From Natrinema salsiterrestre (GTDB taxonomy: Archaea; Halobacteriota; Halobacteria; Halobacteriales; Natrialbaceae): a stretch of DNA of 64,000 nucleotides. Under the pieces are notes generated by a model that was not told the origin of the DNA, ran no database searches, and worked only from the letters and a program-made list of their open reading frames with translations. Shown here one piece after another: positions 59,742-64,000 of this stretch; the stretch's first letter is position 1; every line of letters begins with the position of its first letter. Position numbers and translations under genes: made by a program. The stretch lies in contig NZ_JAMQOT010000011.1 in the NCBI RefSeq assembly GCF_029502005.1, positions 49,434 to 113,433 of the forward strand, in the 5' to 3' direction.

Positions 59742-60047
59742 TTAATCCCCACCATTGCGGTGCTCAGAATCGAGCCGAGCATACGCGTCTGTAGTGGCGC
59801 GTAGTTCAGTGAGTGACCTGTTGAGCGCCAGTGGCTCGGGAAGTTGTTCGTCGATCTTTCTTAGCGTCTGTTCGGCCTCAAGGAGTGCCTCATGCAGATC
59901 GTCGACGGGAATCTGACCGCCATCCTCGGCGCCACGTTCTGGGTGATGCCTCTGATCACCGTACACCGGGTCAAGAACCAGATCGTCGACACCGAGAGCT
60001 CGGTCGAACTCAGGGACGTCCTGAGGATCAGGATCATCTGGCGTCAT
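59742..60047 (-). CDS. Small hypothetical protein, last of a coupled trio
   Basis: 101 residues. An acidic, disordered N-terminus precedes LHEALLEAEQTLRKIDEQLP and EPLALNRSLTELRATTDAYA, a helical hairpin. Its ATG overlaps the upstream stop by 4 bp. Not recognised. Confidence 0.6.
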   Translation of the reverse strand: MTPDDPDPQDVPEFDRALGVDDLVLDPVYGDQRHHPERGAEDGGQIPVDDLHEALLEAEQTLRKIDEQLPEPLALNRSLTELRATTDAYARLDSEHRNGGD

Positions 60048-60235
60048 CGGTCGAGCACCTCGACGTCAGGATTCGCACCGGCTGGACCAGCGACTGCTTT
60101 CGCACGCTCGCGTTCGCGGCGCTCTCGCTGGGTCTGCCGTTCGAGGGCGTCTGCCCGACGACAGTGGTCGATTCTCTCATCTTCGACGTCATCGATCGTA
60201 AAACGCTTACCACGGTGGTCGATCTGTTCGAGCAT
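60044..60235 (-). CDS. 63-residue protein, middle of a coupled trio
   Basis: MLEQIDHRGKRFTIDDVEDE starts at 60235, overlapping the previous TGA by one base. CRRADALERQTQRERRERER is a basic helix. The overlaps on both sides support translation from this start rather than the longer open frame. Function unknown. Confidence 0.6.
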   Translation of the reverse strand: MLEQIDHRGKRFTIDDVEDERIDHCRRADALERQTQRERRERERAKAVAGPAGANPDVEVLDR

Positions 60236-60390
60236 CAGGATGAAGCCTCCTGAGCCGCGTCTCGAGCGTCCGCCTGCAGGTGGTCGTATTGGACCGCACA
60301 GCTGTCCGAGCAGAACCGGCCAGCGTATCCTGCCTGACCGCGAGTGAGTGCTGACCAGTTCGGCATTCGGCATGCGTTGCGGTTGGTCAT
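60235..60390 (-). CDS. 51-residue zinc-finger-like protein, first of a coupled trio
   Basis: MTNRNACRMPNWSALTRGQA starts at 60390. CRMPN with YAGRFCSDSCAVQYDHL gives C...CxxxC, a small treble-clef pattern seen in short haloarchaeal zinc proteins. The stop overlaps the next ATG (TGATG). Found by reading the gap; not a shadow of another gene. Confidence 0.62.
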   Translation of the reverse strand: MTNRNACRMPNWSALTRGQAGYAGRFCSDSCAVQYDHLQADARDAAQEASS

Positions 60391-60812
60391 CTGGCGATAC
60401 CTCGCTTCTGGAATTGAGTCGTCTCCGCGTCTGGCGACGCTGTGGCTATATCAGTTACTCGCATGGGATTCTGCGGCAGGCTTCAGGCGAGCCCCCGCAC
60501 CCCTCTTGGGGACGATAAACCATCTCAAGCGAACTGCCAGTTCAACTCATAGTTTATCTGTAGATAGTCGCACTGTTTCTTTATTTAGAAGGATTCCTGA
60601 AACCGAACCAGGGCGATTCAGTAACTACAGTTGCTCACTGAACGGGTAGACACGACTGATGTGCTGTCCGTTTAAATCCATTAAGTCAAATACGTGATAA
60701 CTGTTAGCGATGCCAGCTACAAAGGAAATCTCCCTGCTAATGCGTTAGTTGGTGTCATGCCCTTTCGTGGATTGAACCAGACCGTTTTCGAGGCGATAGA
60801 GTGAGTTATACG
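60391..60812. other. Intergenic region upstream of the secreted protein
   Basis: Apart from stem-loop copy r (60491-60520) no gene is seen. The stretch 60540-60720 is AT-rich (TTTCTTTATTTAG, GTTTAAATCC) and probably carries the promoter of the gene at 60813. Confidence 0.35.
60491..60520 (-). repeat. T-tract/stem-loop element, copy r
   Basis: GCCCCCGCACCCCTCTTGGGG followed by ACGATAAAC, some 100 bases before the trio start at 60390. Confidence 0.5.
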
Positions 60813-61394
60813 ATGATGTACTATCGAAAACCGGTCCTTGTGCTCGCAATAATTACAACGCTGATGGCCAGCGCAGTCGTCCCGGTTACAGCCCATGAAA
60901 GTCAAAATGTCGAAGGTTACGATATTACCTTCGGCGGAGCAGAAGAGCCCGTAATCACCGGCGAACGGATGTGGCTACAATTCGAGATTGTCGATAACCA
61001 GACGGGAGAGCCGGTTGCAAACCAATCCGAAAATCTAATCGTATCCGTCCAGACCGAAGGAAGCAATAAAACGGCTCTCGAATTGAGTGAGAAGCACGGT
61101 GATCCCGGCGTGTATGAGGCGCCAGTGATCTTTACGGAACCTGGAAACTATACCGTCCACCTCGAGGGCAGTCTCGAAAATACCGAGGTCCATACCCACT
61201 TCGAAAAGGAAGTTCACGATCACACTGAGCTCGAATATCCCGGCGACAAATCTCAGACCTCAGACGACGGTACCGGATCCTCAACCGAGGATACACAGAC
61301 CGAGGAAGCCGGTTTCGGCTCCTTGAGCGTTGCCATCGCTGCAATGGGAACCATGGCGGCTATCGGTGCATTCCTCTTGCGTCGGCAACGGTAA
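60813..61394 (+). CDS. Secreted, C-terminally anchored YtkA-like protein
   Basis: ATG 60813 or 60816 is preferred over the GTG at 60801. About 193 residues: a signal peptide (PVLVLAIITTLMASAVVPVT then AHES), an extracellular beta domain (ITGERMWLQFEIVDNQTGEP, GDPGVYEAPVIFTEPGNYTV), a Ser/Thr/Asp-rich stalk, and a C-terminal helix (LSVAIAAMGTMAAIGAFLLR) ending RRQR. The beta domain resembles YtkA/CopC-like proteins. With metal genes nearby it may bind copper outside the cell; His residues HTHFEKEVHDH support metal contact. Confidence 0.7.
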   Translation: MMYYRKPVLVLAIITTLMASAVVPVTAHESQNVEGYDITFGGAEEPVITGERMWLQFEIVDNQTGEPVANQSENLIVSVQTEGSNKTALELSEKHGDPGVYEAPVIFTEPGNYTVHLEGSLENTEVHTHFEKEVHDHTELEYPGDKSQTSDDGTGSSTEDTQTEEAGFGSLSVAIAAMGTMAAIGAFLLRRQR

Positions 61395-61425
61395 TCCGCC
61401 TTATCAGCATTTCCTTCGCCTGTAC

Positions 61426-61990
61426 TTATCGCGAGTTTCCTGACCAACTCTGAATAAAGAAATCGGATTGCCAACTACTGTTATCGATTGTCCCATCTGG
61501 GCCGGTGGTGATCCCAGTTTGGATTTCGAGATCAACACATCTGAGATGTTTGCAGCCACCGGCAGGCTGGCGTTGTTCACAATCCGGGCAGGTACACGTC
61601 TCTGCCTCGGCATCGACCATATAGGTGTTCCCGCTCTCGCTGACAACCTTGTAGATGGAACCCACTCTGGCGAACCGGATGTCCATCTCTTCGCTCAATG
61701 CACGCCGGGTTCGCGGATCCTCAATCGAGTAGCCACGGCCTCGAGCGGAGTCGGTGGGTCTGGTGTCGCACAGTGGTCGATGAACTCGCTACGACGATTT
61801 CGTTCTTGACCGCAGTTCCGGCAGTGCCAGTACCGCGTGCGGTACTCACAACCATCGGTGAGGTCGATCTCGTACGGTGTTGGCTCCGTGCCTGGCAGCC
61901 ACTCGTCGATGGCGACGAGTTCGTGCCCGTTCAGTCGAGCAATGTCGCCGGAATAGCGTCGCTCTCAGTTACTGGTATCGTTGCAGTCAT
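61426..61990 (-). pseudogene. SWIM zinc-finger gene broken by two frameshifts
   Basis: ATG 61990 opens MTATIPVTESDAIP in one frame. The sense continues in another frame with GDIARLNGHELVAIDEWLPG and YWHCRNCGQERN, and then in a third with GYSIEDPRTRRALSEEMDIR, the SWIM motif CTCPDCEQ and GGCKHLRCVDLEI. The pieces join at about 61945 and 61735. The remaining intact frame (61426-61698) has only a TTG start. Two frameshifts suggest a decayed copy; the intact relative is at 25.5-26.3 kb. Confidence 0.72.
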
Positions 61991-62598
61991 GGTGGTGGTC
62001 CTGGTGTTGCTCGCGAGGGATCGGTCGATCTGTACTCATAGATACTCTCGAGGCACACATCGTCGCGCCTCACCCATCAGGCGCAAAAAACGGCTTCGAG
62101 AGCGGGTTGTCGGTGGAGGAGAGTAGTTTCTGACTGGAACGAGCGATCTCCGTTCCTTCAGATTCTTTCCTCGAGCAAGATCAGGTCCAGACGGCAAGTC
62201 CTTCGTCGAGGACTCGAGTAGGGGACACCCAGACGATGACGATCGACGCGCCGGAAGCGGCGGGTTTCGAATCGGTGACACATTCCATCTAGAATTGGCG
62301 GCTATCGTTCGCCGCCTACCAGGACGATCGCTGGCGTATCGAACTCGCAGAAGAGTAGCTATCCGATCTCGGCGGGATTTGGATGGGTCAGTGGGACGGT
62401 TCCGACACACTTGGAATCGGAGCAGGGTTGATATAGGACAAGACGAACATATTCACTGTCGCGTTCCCACCGCGCGACACGATCCAATCAGCACCCAACC
62501 CTACTGATCTAGTTTCCATGCCGCCAGGCGGCCATCCCCTTGTGCCTATCCGGGCGGCATTTTGAGGTCTTTCGAGGCGATCAAACGCCGAGCGATAG
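61991..62598. other. Non-coding stretch with stem-loop copy and possible gene debris
   Basis: No intact gene is seen. Beyond stem-loop copy s, short stretches read protein-like in alternating frames (for example MTIDAPEAAGFESVTHSI at 62235, and SFAAYQDDRWRIELAEE at about 62309), each soon stopped. This suggests decayed coding sequence, not proven. Confidence 0.35.
62065..62091 (-). repeat. T-tract/stem-loop element, copy s
   Basis: GCGCCT (62065-62070) pairs with AGGCGC (62079-62084), followed by AAAAAAC. It matches copy a at 14.07 kb closely and precedes the SWIM pseudogene. Confidence 0.6.
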
Positions 62599-62778
62599 CT
62601 ATCCCATCTCGAGTGCGTCGACGGCCTCGGCGGGCTCGATGTCGTGATCGACGAGGCGGCTCGCTGCGAGCTGCCATGCGTGTTTCGCGAGCTCGGGATT
62701 AGCTTGATCGTAGTGGACGCTAAACTCGGTCAGTGCGACGGCGATCAGGAGGTCTTTCTGTGGATCAGTGAAAGGCAT
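62599..62778 (-). CDS. Small helical haloarchaeal protein
   Basis: MPFTDPQKDLLIAVALTEFS starts at 62778; 59 residues with two helices (LAKHAWQLAASRLVDHDIEP). Conserved-looking and well composed, but not recognised. Confidence 0.55.
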   Translation of the reverse strand: MPFTDPQKDLLIAVALTEFSVHYDQANPELAKHAWQLAASRLVDHDIEPAEAVDALEMG

Positions 62779-63163
62779 CGCCGGCGTTAGCCGCGGCTTT
62801 GTACAAAAACTCACGTATCACAGAAACGCCGACAGGGGATGTCAGCGTTAGAGCCCCCATCCCCTTTGTGAGTGCCTCTGAGGGTGGGTCCGAGATCGGT
62901 GTGCTTGACAAGTTGGCTATTGACTTGACGTCGGAACATGATCCGATCCCGGAAGGCGAGGTACTGATGTCACGGAATGGACTGGTTGTGGGTAAACGAC
63001 CTAGTCCTCTCCCCTCGCCATCATCATTTCGAGTCCGTTCTTTAATAACTATACTGTCTATATAAGTTGGTATCAATGATGTTACCGGCGGGTGAGCGGA
63101 GGAGAAGTCCGTTTATTCGCTGGCTGATCCGTCGCTGTCGTCCTCGCCCAGATACCGTTCTTC
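62779..63163. other. Intergenic region
   Basis: Frames on both strands stay open for about 100 codons (62765-63076 minus, 62799-63065 plus), but neither has a recognisable domain or clear start. No support for a real gene. Confidence 0.3.
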
Positions 63164-63435
63164 CTAGGCGGCGTCGGTAACCGGCCAGCCTTCCCGTAGA
63201 TACTCTCTGGAGTGTTCAATGCTGACGTGCTTGAGGAGCGCGGCTGCGCCACCGGCCGTAAAGTCGCAGTCGTCAGGCGATGGATACTTGTGGATCCGAA
63301 TGATAGAATGGCTGCCAGAGTCAGTCATCCTCCAAAGTTCGTCGCAGGCCTGCTTGAGCTCCTGGAACTACTCAGACGTCTCACCGATCTCAGGGCGGCC
63401 CTTACGGTCCCGTAGAATCGGACGTGAAACTGACA
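63164..63435 (-). pseudogene. Reading frame interrupted by an in-frame TAG
   Basis: A minus-strand frame reads VSVSRPILRDRKGRPEIGET, meets a TAG at 63368-63370, and continues in the same frame with FQELKQACDELWRMTDSGSH and HKYPSPDDCDFTAGGAAALL to a stop at 63164. Both halves have haloarchaeal composition. It is probably a gene inactivated by a nonsense mutation; the downstream half could be a 54-residue gene from its own ATG. Family unknown. Confidence 0.4.
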
Positions 63436-63516
63436 CGTCCAATTCGATCTCTACAGATGTGAACTGAGCATACCCGTGAAAAATAGAGGTTCGTCTGGAT
63501 GGAATTGAGTGGAGTT

Positions 63517-63870
63517 CTACGCTGAGGCCATCTCTCGACAGGAATCGGCGCACTCACGAAGCACGTCGGCACAGACCTGACAGTGTTCATCGTCATGCTG
63601 TTCACACTCGTCTGCGCACTCCTCACAGGCATCGGCACACGTCTCTGCGAGATCGCTGCTGTAACTGGAATTACGCGCCATAAAGCGGGCGTGCATCGTT
63701 GTGAGATCGGCGACATCCCGACAGAGGCGAAGACACTTGGCCATTTCTTCTCCCTCTTCGGCGCACTCGTCGGCGCACCACTCACACGCTTGGGCGGCTT
63801 CGAAACAGTTGTCGATGCACTCTGCCATCTGGTCGTTCTCGTCTACGTGGTCAATTTGAGTTACTACCAT
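63517..63870 (-). CDS. Cysteine-rich four-helix-bundle protein (DUF326, copper-storage type)
   Basis: MVVTQIDHVDENDQMAECID starts at 63870 (63876 is possible); 117 residues. Cysteines repeat every few residues within helices: CIDNCFEAAQACEWCADECA, CLRLCRDVADL, CADACEECADECEQHDDEHC and VCADVLRECADSC. This is the DUF326/Csp-like pattern that holds many Cu(I) ions inside a helix bundle. It fits the copper and metal genes of the window as a storage or buffering protein. Confidence 0.85.
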   Translation of the reverse strand: MVVTQIDHVDENDQMAECIDNCFEAAQACEWCADECAEEGEEMAKCLRLCRDVADLTTMHARFMARNSSYSSDLAETCADACEECADECEQHDDEHCQVCADVLRECADSCREMASA

Positions 63871-63958
63871 CACCATCCGTATTCGGTTAAGAGCTGAAAC
63901 CGCGTGACGGAACGCCAATCGGGGAGATTATTTCTGAAGGTTGAGTGGGGAAGGGTGA

Positions 63959-64000
63959 ATGAAACTCTCCCCAGATGCGATCAGCACTCTGTTGACTTCG
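63959..64000 (+). CDS. Start of a gene cut by the right edge
   Basis: ATG 63959 opens MKLSPDAISTLLTS and stays open to the window end. Only 14 residues are visible, so it may be chance. It diverges from the four-helix-bundle gene. Confidence 0.25.
   Translation, partial: MKLSPDAISTLLTS

Noticed and set aside
60391..60812. Possible insertion-sequence end (GTGCTGTCCGTTTAAATCC)
   Set aside because: No matching inverted end or transposase gene was found nearby.
14071..62091. Classical intrinsic terminators for the stem-loop elements
   Set aside because: The T-tract lies before the stem on the gene strand, and the other strand has A after the stem, so neither orientation is a standard terminator.
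62765..63076. Minus- and plus-strand frames of about 100 codons
   Set aside because: Neither has a recognisable domain or convincing start, and they overlap each other.

Overview
The window is a stretch of a haloarchaeal (class Halobacteria) replicon, most likely a plasmid or megaplasmid. The evidence is acidic Asp/Glu-rich proteins, two Orc1/Cdc6 initiators, a family B DNA polymerase, an archaeal TFB, Bat-type and HxlR-type regulators, leaderless TATA promoters, and many small genes of the kind shared among haloarchaeal plasmids. No rRNA, tRNA or CRISPR array was seen.

Region 1 (1-13.5 kb) is less GC-rich than the rest and looks like a defence island. A minus-strand pair (a P-loop ATPase cut by the window edge, and a DruA/DUF4338-like protein) diverges from a tightly packed plus-strand operon: a CoiA-like zinc protein, a protein with TRAM-like repeats, a 1808-residue DruE-like COG1205/DUF1998 helicase, and a Cas4/RecB-like Fe-S nuclease. 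Together they resemble a Druantia system with extra components. A Mom-like DNA-modification protein lies next to it.

Region 2 (14-23.6 kb) is the replication module: a short Orc1/Cdc6, an SRAP protein, a RadA-like protein without a visible Walker A, a coiled-coil protein, PolB, and a repeat-rich origin on both sides of a second Orc1/Cdc6.

Region 3 (23.6-49.6 kb) is accessory. It starts with a winged-helix/nucleotidyltransferase pair resembling a toxin-antitoxin module. A long run of mostly minus-strand plasmid genes follows (SWIM, ArdC-like, HNH, DUF932-like and many zinc-ribbon proteins). Metal-resistance genes are set into this run: CopZ, a CopA-like ATPase and an ArsR-like regulator; two flavin disulfide reductases including MerA, with an HxlR regulator; and a Zn/Cd P1B-2 ATPase with a Bat-type regulator.

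Region 4 (49.7-64 kb) holds a wHTH gene pair, TFB, a CDF transporter with a strong upstream palindrome, an amidohydrolase, an OB-fold protein, a HTH/PIN pair, two PadR regulators, a YtkA-like secreted protein, decayed genes, and a cysteine-rich four-helix-bundle (DUF326) protein.

Two dispersed non-coding patterns tie the replicon together. The first is seven copies of a 41-42 bp inverted repeat, TTAACCAACA-N21/22-TGTTGGTTAA, sitting at operon boundaries. The second is about 19 copies of a short element that reads, on the coding strand, as a T-tract, then a GC stem-loop, then a start codon. Neither fits a standard terminator.
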